In this document: positions 34,635 through 42,626 of the stretch, in pieces
How positions within the stretch are numbered: the stretch's first letter is position 1
Layout of the letters: the number at the start of each line of letters is the position of its first letter
Assembly (NCBI RefSeq): GCF_018986915.1
Contig: NZ_CP076723.1
Coordinates: 3,381,501-3,445,500 of the forward strand
DNA length: 64,000 nucleotides
Source of the DNA: Geomonas oryzisoli
GTDB lineage: Bacteria; Desulfobacterota; Desulfuromonadia; Geobacterales; Geobacteraceae
Direction: 5' to 3'
The notes under the pieces: model-generated
What the model was told of the DNA's origin: nothing
Databases searched by the model: none
Seen by the model: the letters and a program-made list of their open reading frames with translations, nothing else
Program-made: the position numbers and the translations under genes

Positions 34635-35489
34635 TTACTTGATGTGGCAGGAGAGGCAGATGAGGGAGTCGGTCTCTTTTGCGTACAGGAAGTAGTTCGG
34701 AGCCTTGGCGGTGTCCAGCCCGAGGCTGTTCGGGGAGTAGTTGTCCTGAACCGCGTTCTCTTTGTTGTGAACTTCGTGGCAGGAAGCGCAGGTCATGATG
34801 TTGCCCTGGAACAGAACGTCTTTGATCTTCTTGTTGCCAGCGCGGGTTACAACGTTGTAGGTACCGCCGACGGTGCCGGTGGTGTCAACCGCGGTTGCGA
34901 ACTTCTGCTCCGGATCAACGATCTCGGTGCCGGTCGCGTCGCCAACTACTGCAGCGGCGTTACGGTGGGTCCTGATGGCGACGTAGTCGAAGCCGATCGG
35001 ATGGGTTTTGGTCAGGTCGCCGCCGAGGTCTGCACGAGCGCCTTCACCGCCGCCGATTGCGCCCATGAGGGTGGTGCCGACCTGCTCGCGTGCTTTGCCG
35101 TGCTGGTCAACAGCGATGGTACCGTCGTGGCAGGTCATGCACAGACGGCTCGGGCCCTGCAGAGCCTCGTCGCCAGTCTGCGGCTGGAAGGTGTTACCGG
35201 CTGCGTCCTGCTGGTTGAGCGGGGTGACCCACTGGTACGGGGTGTAGACTGCGGTACCGGCATCGTGGTTCCAGAGCGGAGCGTTGGAAGTAGCACCGAG
35301 GTTGGACTGCGCATTATGCGGGGTGTGGCAGAATACACAGACTCGACCCATGCTGTCGGCGTTGGTGACGACCTTGGTCATGTCGTGCAGGGAGCCGTTG
35401 ACACCTGTCGCGGCCGGAAGGCCTGCCATTGCTACGCCTGCAACAGTCATGGAACCGAGAGCAACTACACCTACCAAAATCTTTTTCAT
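34635..35489 (-). CDS. Tetraheme c-type cytochrome
   Basis: A 284-residue exported protein with a clear signal peptide (1-22, MKKILVGVVALGSMTVAGVAMA). It contains four CxxCH motifs: CVFCH, CMTCH, CASCH and CLSCH. RVCVFCHTPHNAQ and LCMTCHDGTIAVDQHG are shared in style with the 12-motif cytochrome upstream (RVCVFCHVPHQ, LCLSCHDGTIALGQF), so the two genes are related and this one may be a shorter paralogue. AAAGGAGACGG precedes the ATG. It is separated from the upstream cluster gene by a terminator and about 320 bp, so it starts its own transcription unit. Confidence 0.92.
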   Translation of the reverse strand: MKKILVGVVALGSMTVAGVAMAGLPAATGVNGSLHDMTKVVTNADSMGRVCVFCHTPHNAQSNLGATSNAPLWNHDAGTAVYTPYQWVTPLNQQDAAGNTFQPQTGDEALQGPSRLCMTCHDGTIAVDQHGKAREQVGTTLMGAIGGGEGARADLGGDLTKTHPIGFDYVAIRTHRNAAAVVGDATGTEIVDPEQKFATAVDTTGTVGGTYNVVTRAGNKKIKDVLFQGNIMTCASCHEVHNKENAVQDNYSPNSLGLDTAKAPNYFLYAKETDSLICLSCHIK

Positions 35490-35805
35490 TTCCGTCTCCT
35501 TTTTTTGGTTGATAACAACCGGTTTAATGTCAGCCCCATCCGGGCCAAACGATTATGATTACTCCACTACAGCAAACCTCGTTCCCAACACCGCGAATAT
35601 TTTTCACCGCCCCCGCGCCAGAACCGTCAAATCCTGTTTTTACGCCCATTTAGCCGTTTATTTTTTACTGTCACCAGACTCCGGGCCACCGCTTCGCAGC
35701 GAAAACACGGCCACTGAACGCCATGCCTGCTGGCCAAATAACGGAGACCGATGCGGTCTTTTAACCGCATGTGAAGTGAGATGACGTGAGAGGGCGGAGC
35801 TGACG
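35490..35805. other. Gene-free leader region of the tetraheme cytochrome gene
   Basis: About 315 bp, A+T-richer than its surroundings, which must contain the promoter for the minus-strand tetraheme gene. A palindrome GGTTGATAACAACC (35505-35518) lies directly upstream of the ribosome binding site and could be an operator. I looked for a GEMM-type riboswitch, known before some Geobacter cytochrome genes, and did not find its consensus. Confidence 0.4.
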
Positions 35806-35841
35806 AAAAAAAAGCTCCCACCAGACTAATGGTGGGAGCTT
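35806..35841 (-). terminator. Terminator of the porin-cytochrome operon
   Basis: AAGCTCCCACCA (35812-35823) pairs with TGGTGGGAGCTT (35830-35841), loop of 6 nt, with a run of eight T on the minus strand (35806-35813). It lies 24 bp after the stop of the 12-motif cytochrome gene. Confidence 0.93.
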
Positions 35842-35864
35842 CGGTGCGACTTGAAAGGGCTGGC

Positions 35865-37706
35865 CTAGCGCTTTTTCGGGACGGCGGCTGGTTTGAACCG
35901 CAGCACGCCTTTGGCGGCGGACTTGGTGTAGCTATGGGTGTTGCCGGCTACGGTATGGCAGTTGACGGTGCAACTGCCGGAGCCCGGTGTGTTGGTGACG
36001 TAGAGCGGGTTGGCCACTTGGACACCCACGGTGTAATCCTTGTCGAAGTTGACCAGGTGCGCGTTGTTGGCGGTGGTCCCGCCAAGCCTCCAGGGAATTC
36101 CATGCGGGTCGTGACAGGCGAAGCAGGGAATCAGGCGGTCACGGACATGGGCGGAATGCTCATTCACTCCGGCGTCGTTGAATGCCGTTCCGGCTACCAT
36201 GACGTAATCCTCGGAGTGGCAACGGAAACAAAGGGCATACTGCGACTTGTTGTAGGAGGTGGTCCCCCCTCCTGCCATGGGCATGTCGTACTGTCCAATC
36301 AGTATATGCGCGAACTGGGATCCATGCGGTCCGTTGGGGCCGCTGCCGCCGGCCTTGGTGCCAAGGCTGTTGTTGTGGCAGTCGGAACAGTAGATCCGCT
36401 TCATGGAGCTCTGCAGCTCGACCAGAAGGCTCGCTCCGGAGGTCTTGCGGTCGGCCATCACCGGGTGAAAGGACGGGTTCAGGATGTCGAAGCGGAAAGC
36501 CTGGTTCTGCTCCGCGATAACACGGTTGGGCTTGGGCTCGAGGACGCCGGCGAACTTGTCGGCATTGGCACCGGAGTGGCATTTGAAGCAGATCTCGTAC
36601 TCGTAGTCGGCCATCCCCCCCAGGTTGTCCTTGACGACCCCACGGAGAGTGCCGTTCACAAACGGCGGCAGTGAGAGGGGGGTCGCCTCGAGCGCGGCTT
36701 GATGGGGATTGTGGCAGTCCACGCACTGGACGTGGTGCTCGGCGGCCGGCAACGACTCCTTTTCGTCATGCCCGACGCCTCCGCCGTCCTCACCCACCGG
36801 ATGCCGGTGCATCCCGGCGCCAAGGAGGGATTTGATGTCGGCCCCCACCCCGGTGCCATTGTGGCAGCTTTGGTAACAGGTATCCTCCAGCTTCGCGCCG
36901 CGCAAAAGACGCACGGGCCTCGGGGCGTTGTGAACGACATGGCAGGTCACGCAGCCGTTGGGAAGGGTTGGCGTACGGACAGGGTTGTGGGCGGCATTGT
37001 CCCATCCCGCCGGGCGATGGCATGCGACGCACAGGGGCGCCCCCGGCTGGTAGTTGGGGAGCGCGGGATTGGTGTTGTTGATGACCAGAAAGTCACCGTA
37101 CTGATTGTCGTGAGGGTCGTGGCACGAGGTGCATTGCAGCACGGATCCACCTTCAAGGCGCACCCGTCCCTGCAGTGCCGAGGGTGAGACGAGCTGACTT
37201 TGCTGCGCCACGCTCTCGGTGTACTGGATGGATATGGGGTGGTCGTCCGTCAGGTTGACGGTGAGATTCGGGTTGTCGGTGGTTCCACCAGGCATGGTTA
37301 CCGTGGTGGTGATCCCGCTGCCGGCGAACTGCCCGAGGGCGATGGTACCGTCGTGGCAGCTAAGACAAAGACGCGAGGCGCCGGTCGGCTTCCCCGTCAC
37401 GGCCGCGGCGCTGAGAGTCGAAGACTGGTACAGCTGGTAGTTGGTCCCTTCGGGAGAAAGCGGCCGGCTCCAAAGGGGGAGACCGGGAGTGGCCTGGTGC
37501 GGCACGTGACAGAATACGCACACCCGCCTTTCCTCGCTGAAGCTGACACCGGGACGGCTCCCTCCCCGGCCGCCACTGGCGGAGAGGTTGTGAGGAGAAC
37601 TGAGCACGCTCAGCTTGGCGTGGGCCGGCGTGCCGACAACGCCTGCTGCCAGCGCAGCGACGATGACAAGACATCCGACTCTCCACATCAGTGTTGGTGC
37701 TTTCAT
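35865..37706 (-). CDS. Multiheme c-type cytochrome, 10 CxxCH plus 2 CX3CH motifs
   Basis: A protein of 613 residues if started at ATG 37706 (ATG 37709 is adjacent); the frame continues to 37913 but overlaps the NHL gene. The signal peptide ends near GVVGTPAHA. I count ten CxxCH motifs (CVFCH, CLSCH, CTSCH, CVACH, CVTCH, CVDCH, CFKCH, CSDCH, CFRCH, CFACH) and two with three spacers, CYQSCH and CTVNCH. Many are followed by P-H or N-P-H, giving extra His for axial ligation. It starts one to five bases after the NHL gene stop, so both are translated together. It is a likely outer-surface or periplasmic partner of the porin encoded two genes upstream. Confidence 0.92.
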   Translation of the reverse strand: MKAPTLMWRVGCLVIVAALAAGVVGTPAHAKLSVLSSPHNLSASGGRGGSRPGVSFSEERRVCVFCHVPHQATPGLPLWSRPLSPEGTNYQLYQSSTLSAAAVTGKPTGASRLCLSCHDGTIALGQFAGSGITTTVTMPGGTTDNPNLTVNLTDDHPISIQYTESVAQQSQLVSPSALQGRVRLEGGSVLQCTSCHDPHDNQYGDFLVINNTNPALPNYQPGAPLCVACHRPAGWDNAAHNPVRTPTLPNGCVTCHVVHNAPRPVRLLRGAKLEDTCYQSCHNGTGVGADIKSLLGAGMHRHPVGEDGGGVGHDEKESLPAAEHHVQCVDCHNPHQAALEATPLSLPPFVNGTLRGVVKDNLGGMADYEYEICFKCHSGANADKFAGVLEPKPNRVIAEQNQAFRFDILNPSFHPVMADRKTSGASLLVELQSSMKRIYCSDCHNNSLGTKAGGSGPNGPHGSQFAHILIGQYDMPMAGGGTTSYNKSQYALCFRCHSEDYVMVAGTAFNDAGVNEHSAHVRDRLIPCFACHDPHGIPWRLGGTTANNAHLVNFDKDYTVGVQVANPLYVTNTPGSGSCTVNCHTVAGNTHSYTKSAAKGVLRFKPAAVPKKR

Positions 37707-37710
37707 CATT

Positions 37711-38820
37711 TCACCTCTTACCGGTTTGCTGCGCAGCCGGTTCATCATCAGCCGGGTCCTCGTCAGAGAGGATCTGGAAAACCTGAACGCGATTGTTGTA
37801 CGTGTCGGAAACAAAGACCCAGTTTTTGGCGATGTGGATACCCGATGGCATCCAGAAGTCGCCGGCGCCGGTTCCTTTGGCACCGAAACTGAACATGTAC
37901 ACGCCACTGGCATCGAAGAGCTGCACGGTGTCGAGGAGCGAATCGCAGACGAAGATGCGCCCCTCGGGGTCTACCGCGATCCCTTTAGCCTTGTCCATCT
38001 GCCCGGGCGCGTCACCCATCTGACCGAACCGCTGTTGCAGTTTGCCGTCCGGGCTGAAGACATTGATCTTGTAGTTGAGCGGGTCATTGACGTAGAGGCG
38101 CCCGGCCCGGTCGATGGCAAGGTCGACGGGCTTGTTGAACAACCCTTCCCCACCCTTCGAGTTATGAATGGTGAGCTTCTGCCTGGCGTTGCGATCCAGG
38201 GCGACCACACGCCCGTAGCCCGTTTCGGAGATGTAGAGAAGCTTGTTCAGCTTGTTGTAGGCGATGCCGGTAGGACGGGCCATCTCCCGACAAAACGGGA
38301 TGACCGCACCGCTGGCGAGATCGTAACGGTAGACGGCATCAGCGGCTGAATCGGTGATATAGAGACCGCCTGTTTCGTCCTGCGCGAGACCGATGGGTGA
38401 GCGGAAAGGCACCCCTGAAGGACCGGTTATCCTTTTATAGACCCCGTTTTTCGTGTCGAACAGGTGCACGACGCCGACACCGGCATCCGCGACAAAAAGC
38501 CGGCCTGCATCGTCGAAGTAGACTCCGTGCGGTTTGACGATATTCTCCGCTTCGGCTCCGGTGAAGAACTCCAGGGCGTGCTTCCAGCTGCTGCGGGCGA
38601 TCCCGGCGTCGCGAGGCGTGACGATGCTCTTGACCCAGCGGATTTTGGCACGCATCGGGGGCTCAGGCCACTGAGGGGCGGCCGCGTCACCACGCTGCAA
38701 AAGCGGCACGACTGGCGCAGCGCAGCCGGCCAGGAAGAACATCAAACACATTCCCAGGGCGCCCCTCAACAGTCGCAGCCGGCTGTTGCCACGCCCCCAG
38801 CTGTTACGATGGCTACGCAT
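37711..38820 (-). CDS. NHL-repeat lipoprotein (beta-propeller)
   Basis: A 369-residue lipoprotein with signal MCLMFFLAGC near residues 24-33. The rest is a six-bladed NHL beta-propeller: repeated GVYFDDAGRLFVADAGVGVV, GLAQDETGGLYITDSAADAV, GIAYNKLNKLLYISETGYGR, DLAIDRAGRLYVNDPLNYKI, GIAVDPEGRIFVCDSLLDTV and GIHIAKNWVFVSDTYNNRVQ. Such proteins are encoded beside many Geobacter outer-membrane cytochrome conduits, where they may assist assembly or act as a structural part; no enzyme activity is implied. The start overlaps the porin stop (TGATG at 38818-38822), a mark of translational coupling. Confidence 0.9.
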   Translation of the reverse strand: MRSHRNSWGRGNSRLRLLRGALGMCLMFFLAGCAAPVVPLLQRGDAAAPQWPEPPMRAKIRWVKSIVTPRDAGIARSSWKHALEFFTGAEAENIVKPHGVYFDDAGRLFVADAGVGVVHLFDTKNGVYKRITGPSGVPFRSPIGLAQDETGGLYITDSAADAVYRYDLASGAVIPFCREMARPTGIAYNKLNKLLYISETGYGRVVALDRNARQKLTIHNSKGGEGLFNKPVDLAIDRAGRLYVNDPLNYKINVFSPDGKLQQRFGQMGDAPGQMDKAKGIAVDPEGRIFVCDSLLDTVQLFDASGVYMFSFGAKGTGAGDFWMPSGIHIAKNWVFVSDTYNNRVQVFQILSDEDPADDEPAAQQTGKR

Positions 38821-40757
38821 CAGAAACTCCTTACCACGCGCATCATGACGGTGGTGTCCCGGGTGGAGGTCTTGTCCGTCAAGCGGAAGAGGTTGGTGAC
38901 GTCAACAGAACAGGTCAATTTCCTGAAGACAGTGGCGAGTCCCAACCTAGTCGCCAGCGTCTCCGTAGTACCGAATGGGTTACGGCTGTCGGTGGCCGCC
39001 ACCGAGGCGGAGGTCCTGATGGTCTGCAGCAGCAATCCCGAATAGCTGGCGGTGGCGGAGACGGTATTTTCGTTGTACCCCTGCCCGGCGTCGCCCCCTC
39101 CCGGGTACATGAAAAAGTCGTCCCCCAGGTTGAGCCCGACAACATCCGTCGTGGTGAGGGCGGTGTTGTAGCTGGCGTACGTGCGTACTTTGGAGTAACT
39201 GTGGGAGACGTTGTCGGAGCTGGCGTACTCCACGCCGCACTTCAGATCGCCGAAGTTGGCATCACCGCGCAGGTTGTAGGTGGTGCTCTTGCTGAGGGGG
39301 ACGATCACTTCCCCGTTCAGTTGCTTCTCCCTATGCACGGCCATGTTGCCTGAGATGGTGTAAAGGTTGCCAAGCAAATTGAGAATGAACCCGTTGGTGT
39401 AGCCGGTGGACTGGTAGGTTATATCGGGGTTCACCGCCACTGCGTACGACACCAGGATCTGGGTACCGGGCGCGATGTTGATTATCTCGATCGCCCCCTC
39501 CGCGACGTTGAGCCGGAAGTGCACGTTCTCGATGTACGTCGTATCGGGGTTCAAGCTGCGGACAGTGACGATGCGGACAACGGTCCCTTGAGCGTTAAGC
39601 GGGATATGTTCGCCCAACTGCGTCACCGTGTATGGCGCGTCAAGCACCGGTATTTCGGAGAGCAGGATCTTTTGGTCGGTCATTTTGGCCGTGTAGCCGA
39701 AGTTGAGCCCAAGCCTCGAGTTGGCGGGAAGCACCTTGTTGTAGCCCACCGCGACGCCGCCGCCGTAGTTGAATGATGTTCCACCGTAGGCGCGACTGTC
39801 GCTCACTTCGCCGGAGACCGTCGTATTCAGGCTCTGGAAGAGCTGGTGGGACAGCGAGGCGGCGGCACTTCTCGTGGTCTGGCTCTGGGGTTTGCCGGAA
39901 AAGTCCGACGTGGAGCTATCGGAGAGATCGAAGGCAAGGGACGCGGTCAGCGCCTTCCCCAGCCGCGCGGAAAAGGACTCCGACCAGTTGATGGTCCGGT
40001 TGGGCACGTCAACGGGCTTTATGTCGTTTACGCTGATCAGCGAGTTCAGCAGGTAGGACCTGCTCGCGTCCAGGGCGCTGGAGTTATTGATGGAGGCGCG
40101 GTAGGACCTGCTGTCGCGCGCGCCGGAGCGGTCGGACGTAAAGCTGAGGCCAAAGGCCGTGCTGCTCAAGTCGACGTCGTAGTTGCCCGAAAGCGACATG
40201 GAATCCGTGGTCGAGCTGTAGTCGACGTCGAGGCCGTTGGAGGTGGTTGTGCCGTGCCCGTAGCCTATCTGCAGCGGCACGATGTCGTGCATCAGCCGTC
40301 CGTAAACCGAGGTGCTGGTGCTGGTAATGGTGTGTGACGGCGTGTAGCCGTTGGCGATGAAGGTGGTGGTGCGAGAGGTGCTGACACCAAACGGCGTGGA
40401 GCTGGCGGCGAGCCCCGTGCCGACGATGTTGTACTGAGCGTCGAGAGCCGAGGCGCCTTTGCCGCCAAACTCGTTCTGGTAACTCGCTCCGGCGCTGATG
40501 TCGAAGAGCATCAGTTTGGGGTCGAAAATGGCGAGACTGGTCGCCAGGGAGTACCGCTCACCCAGGGACTGGCCGGTGGTCTTGGTGGTATCGGTGACAC
40601 GCTGGTTCATGACGTAGGTCACCCCGACGGCCTGGCTCACATCACTGAACATGAGAAGGCTCGGTTGCTGGATGACCGCAACGTTACGCGCGGCGCCGCA
40701 CAGGCGCGGCAGCGCCAGGCAGATCACGAAGCAGGGGAGCAGGATACGAACGTTCAT
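38820..40757 (-). CDS. Outer-membrane beta-barrel protein of a porin-cytochrome conduit
   Basis: A 645-residue protein with a signal peptide (about 1-22) and no Cys-His heme motif. Alternating polar/hydrophobic strands fill the whole length (for example YSLATSLAIFDPKLMLFDIS, TAFGLSFTSDRSGA, NSRLGLNFGYTAKMTDQ), and the chain ends in Phe (VMMRVVRSF), the usual outer-membrane barrel signal. Position between cytochrome and NHL genes matches the porin of Geobacter porin-cytochrome (Pcc/Ext-like) systems, in which the barrel sheathes a cytochrome that carries electrons through the outer membrane. Direct sequence identity to a named porin could not be judged. The next upstream gene ends two bases before its ATG. 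Confidence 0.87.
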   Translation of the reverse strand: MNVRILLPCFVICLALPRLCGAARNVAVIQQPSLLMFSDVSQAVGVTYVMNQRVTDTTKTTGQSLGERYSLATSLAIFDPKLMLFDISAGASYQNEFGGKGASALDAQYNIVGTGLAASSTPFGVSTSRTTTFIANGYTPSHTITSTSTSVYGRLMHDIVPLQIGYGHGTTTSNGLDVDYSSTTDSMSLSGNYDVDLSSTAFGLSFTSDRSGARDSRSYRASINNSSALDASRSYLLNSLISVNDIKPVDVPNRTINWSESFSARLGKALTASLAFDLSDSSTSDFSGKPQSQTTRSAAASLSHQLFQSLNTTVSGEVSDSRAYGGTSFNYGGGVAVGYNKVLPANSRLGLNFGYTAKMTDQKILLSEIPVLDAPYTVTQLGEHIPLNAQGTVVRIVTVRSLNPDTTYIENVHFRLNVAEGAIEIINIAPGTQILVSYAVAVNPDITYQSTGYTNGFILNLLGNLYTISGNMAVHREKQLNGEVIVPLSKSTTYNLRGDANFGDLKCGVEYASSDNVSHSYSKVRTYASYNTALTTTDVVGLNLGDDFFMYPGGGDAGQGYNENTVSATASYSGLLLQTIRTSASVAATDSRNPFGTTETLATRLGLATVFRKLTCSVDVTNLFRLTDKTSTRDTTVMMRVVRSF

Positions 40758-40759
40758 GG

Positions 40760-41332
40760 CTAGCGGAGGAAATACGCAGAGGCGCCGCCATGGGGATCAT
40801 GACAGTCCACGCAAAACATGCCGTTGGAGGAGACCTTCTGGTGCATCGCCAGCGCGAGCCGTTTCTCCTGGTGACATCCGGAACAAAGCTTGGCCTTCTC
40901 GGTCTTCATGAGCGCGGGGTAGTTGGAGGAGTGCGGTTCGTGGCATTCCAGACAACTGCCGACGGCAGCGGGGCCGTGAGCCATGCTCCCCTTGATGATC
41001 TTCGGGTGACACACGAAGCACAGCTGCGCCTTGGGCTTTATCAGTCCGGAATCCTGGGTCTTGTCGTGACAGGCGTTGCAGCGTTTCTCACGGTAGGGAA
41101 GGTGGCTGGAACCGGCAGCCGCAGCATCGGACGCCACCTTCACATTGTCCTTCTTTTTCTCGTCCTCCACCTTGGTGACCTGGTACTCCTGGCACAACTG
41201 TTCCGGTGGCGGGAGGCTGGGCACCCCATCAAAGATGGTGGACGTGACCTTATGCAAGGTGACCGGATCGCAACCGCATAGCACGCTCAAGGCATAAGCA
41301 ATAAAAAGTATGGATCCTAGCTTCTTCAGCAT
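40760..41332 (-). CDS. Pentaheme c-type cytochrome lipoprotein
   Basis: A 190-residue lipoprotein: MLKKLGSILFIAYALSVLCGC with lipidated Cys21. A heme-free linker with a KVEDEKKKDNVK charged stretch (about 50-75) leads to five CxxCH motifs in the last 110 residues: CNACH, CFVCH, CLECH, CSGCH and CVDCH, the last in CVDCHDPHGGASAYFL. The motif style (CxxCHxPH) matches doubled CXXCH/cytochrome c7-like domains. It is likely anchored to the inner leaflet of the outer membrane, handing electrons to the conduit. It lies immediately before the porin gene. Confidence 0.92.
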   Translation of the reverse strand: MLKKLGSILFIAYALSVLCGCDPVTLHKVTSTIFDGVPSLPPPEQLCQEYQVTKVEDEKKKDNVKVASDAAAAGSSHLPYREKRCNACHDKTQDSGLIKPKAQLCFVCHPKIIKGSMAHGPAAVGSCLECHEPHSSNYPALMKTEKAKLCSGCHQEKRLALAMHQKVSSNGMFCVDCHDPHGGASAYFLR

Positions 41333-41363
41333 CAGCGCTCCAGGTACGTGGTGGTCTACCAGG

Positions 41364-42572
41364 CTATTGTTTATCCCCAGTCTTTCCGCCCTTCTCCTTG
41401 GGTTCGGTCTTCACTCCCGGTTTCGGTTCGCCCTTAGGTTCGACCTTGGGTTCGACCTTGGTTTCACCCTGGGGCTTCCAGCCGGCCATAACGCCCATGC
41501 CATAAACGGCGACCAACTTATTGATGCTGCTTTTGAACTGGTTGGTGACAAATATGAGCTCCGTAAGCTTGAACCCCGGAGCTGCGTACTTCTGGAACAG
41601 CTCCACATGGTCCTTGGTGGTAACCACCCCGGCGGGGAGGTTGAGGGAGCCCTGCAGGAGCCCAGGACGGCCGAAATCCCCGAGGATCCGGCGTTCGGAG
41701 TTGAAAACCTGGACGACCCCATGTCCTGCGTCAACGACGAAAATGTTGCCGTCGTCGTCCACATCGATTCCCCTGGGACGGGTGAATTGGCCGGGAACGT
41801 CGCCGAGGGTACCAAAGGAGGAGCGCATGTTGCCGTCGAGGTCGTACTCCTTCACGGTACCGTTGCCGACGTTGACCACGTGGATGAAACCCTGCTTGTC
41901 AACTGTCAGGCCATTGGGCAGAGAGGGGTTCTTGGTGGAATCGGGGCTGTTCCCCAGGGTGTTGAGCACCTCCCCGGACTTGCGGTCCAGGACGAAAATG
42001 AGCCCGCTGGCGTTGTCCACGGTGACCACGAAATCCTTGTAGACGGCCACTCCGACCAGCGTCCTCTTGGCGAGCCCCTTCCCCAAGGATCTGAGGAACT
42101 TGCCGTTGTCGTCGTAGACGGCGATGTCCTTGCGGCCGGAATCGGCCACGTAGACGTTGCCGTCGTCATCGACCGCCACGCCGATGGGCTTTCTCAATTC
42201 GCCGGCACCTGCCTCGTCGCTCAGGTTGCGCATCGTGTTCTGCACGATATCGATCACGATGACCTGCCCCGACTCGACGTCGCAGACGTAGACTTTTCCC
42301 TTCTTATAGGCGATACCGTACGGCTTGCCGATGGAGGTGACGACCTGGGAGCCCCCCAGAAGCAGTCTTCCCACTCCGCCACTCGAACTACCCAAGTCGC
42401 TCGAGTTGTTGATCCCCATGAGGTACTGGATGTGCGGTTCATCGGGCGGCGGCGGGAAGAACGCCGGCGGCAGTTTCGGCTTCGAGGCCGCGCAGCCGGA
42501 AAGCGCGGCGCCCACGCAGAAGAATGCAATGAGACGCTTCAAGTTTTTACTCAAGGTGTCCGTGAGGGTCAT
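41364..42572 (-). CDS. NHL-repeat lipoprotein with charged C-terminal tail
   Basis: A 402-residue protein from ATG 42572, which has AAGGAG upstream; the frame is open to 42593. The lipoprotein signal is IAFFCVGAALSGC. Six NHL-type blades follow (GIAYKKGKVYVCDVESGQVI, GVAVDDDGNVYVADSGRKDI, GLTVDKQGFIHVVNVGNGTV, GIDVDDDGNIFVVDAGHGVV and others). The tail from about residue 365 is a low-complexity Lys/Glu/Pro stretch (KVEPKVEPKGEPKPGVK), perhaps for contact with peptidoglycan or a partner. A second NHL protein is encoded three genes downstream, so the conduit has two propellers of different length. Confidence 0.9.
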   Translation of the reverse strand: MTLTDTLSKNLKRLIAFFCVGAALSGCAASKPKLPPAFFPPPPDEPHIQYLMGINNSSDLGSSSGGVGRLLLGGSQVVTSIGKPYGIAYKKGKVYVCDVESGQVIVIDIVQNTMRNLSDEAGAGELRKPIGVAVDDDGNVYVADSGRKDIAVYDDNGKFLRSLGKGLAKRTLVGVAVYKDFVVTVDNASGLIFVLDRKSGEVLNTLGNSPDSTKNPSLPNGLTVDKQGFIHVVNVGNGTVKEYDLDGNMRSSFGTLGDVPGQFTRPRGIDVDDDGNIFVVDAGHGVVQVFNSERRILGDFGRPGLLQGSLNLPAGVVTTKDHVELFQKYAAPGFKLTELIFVTNQFKSSINKLVAVYGMGVMAGWKPQGETKVEPKVEPKGEPKPGVKTEPKEKGGKTGDKQ

Positions 42573-42626
42573 GTCACTGCTCCTTTTGCACAAGCCCCGG
42601 GTAGCGGAGGGGGCGTTGAATGGTCA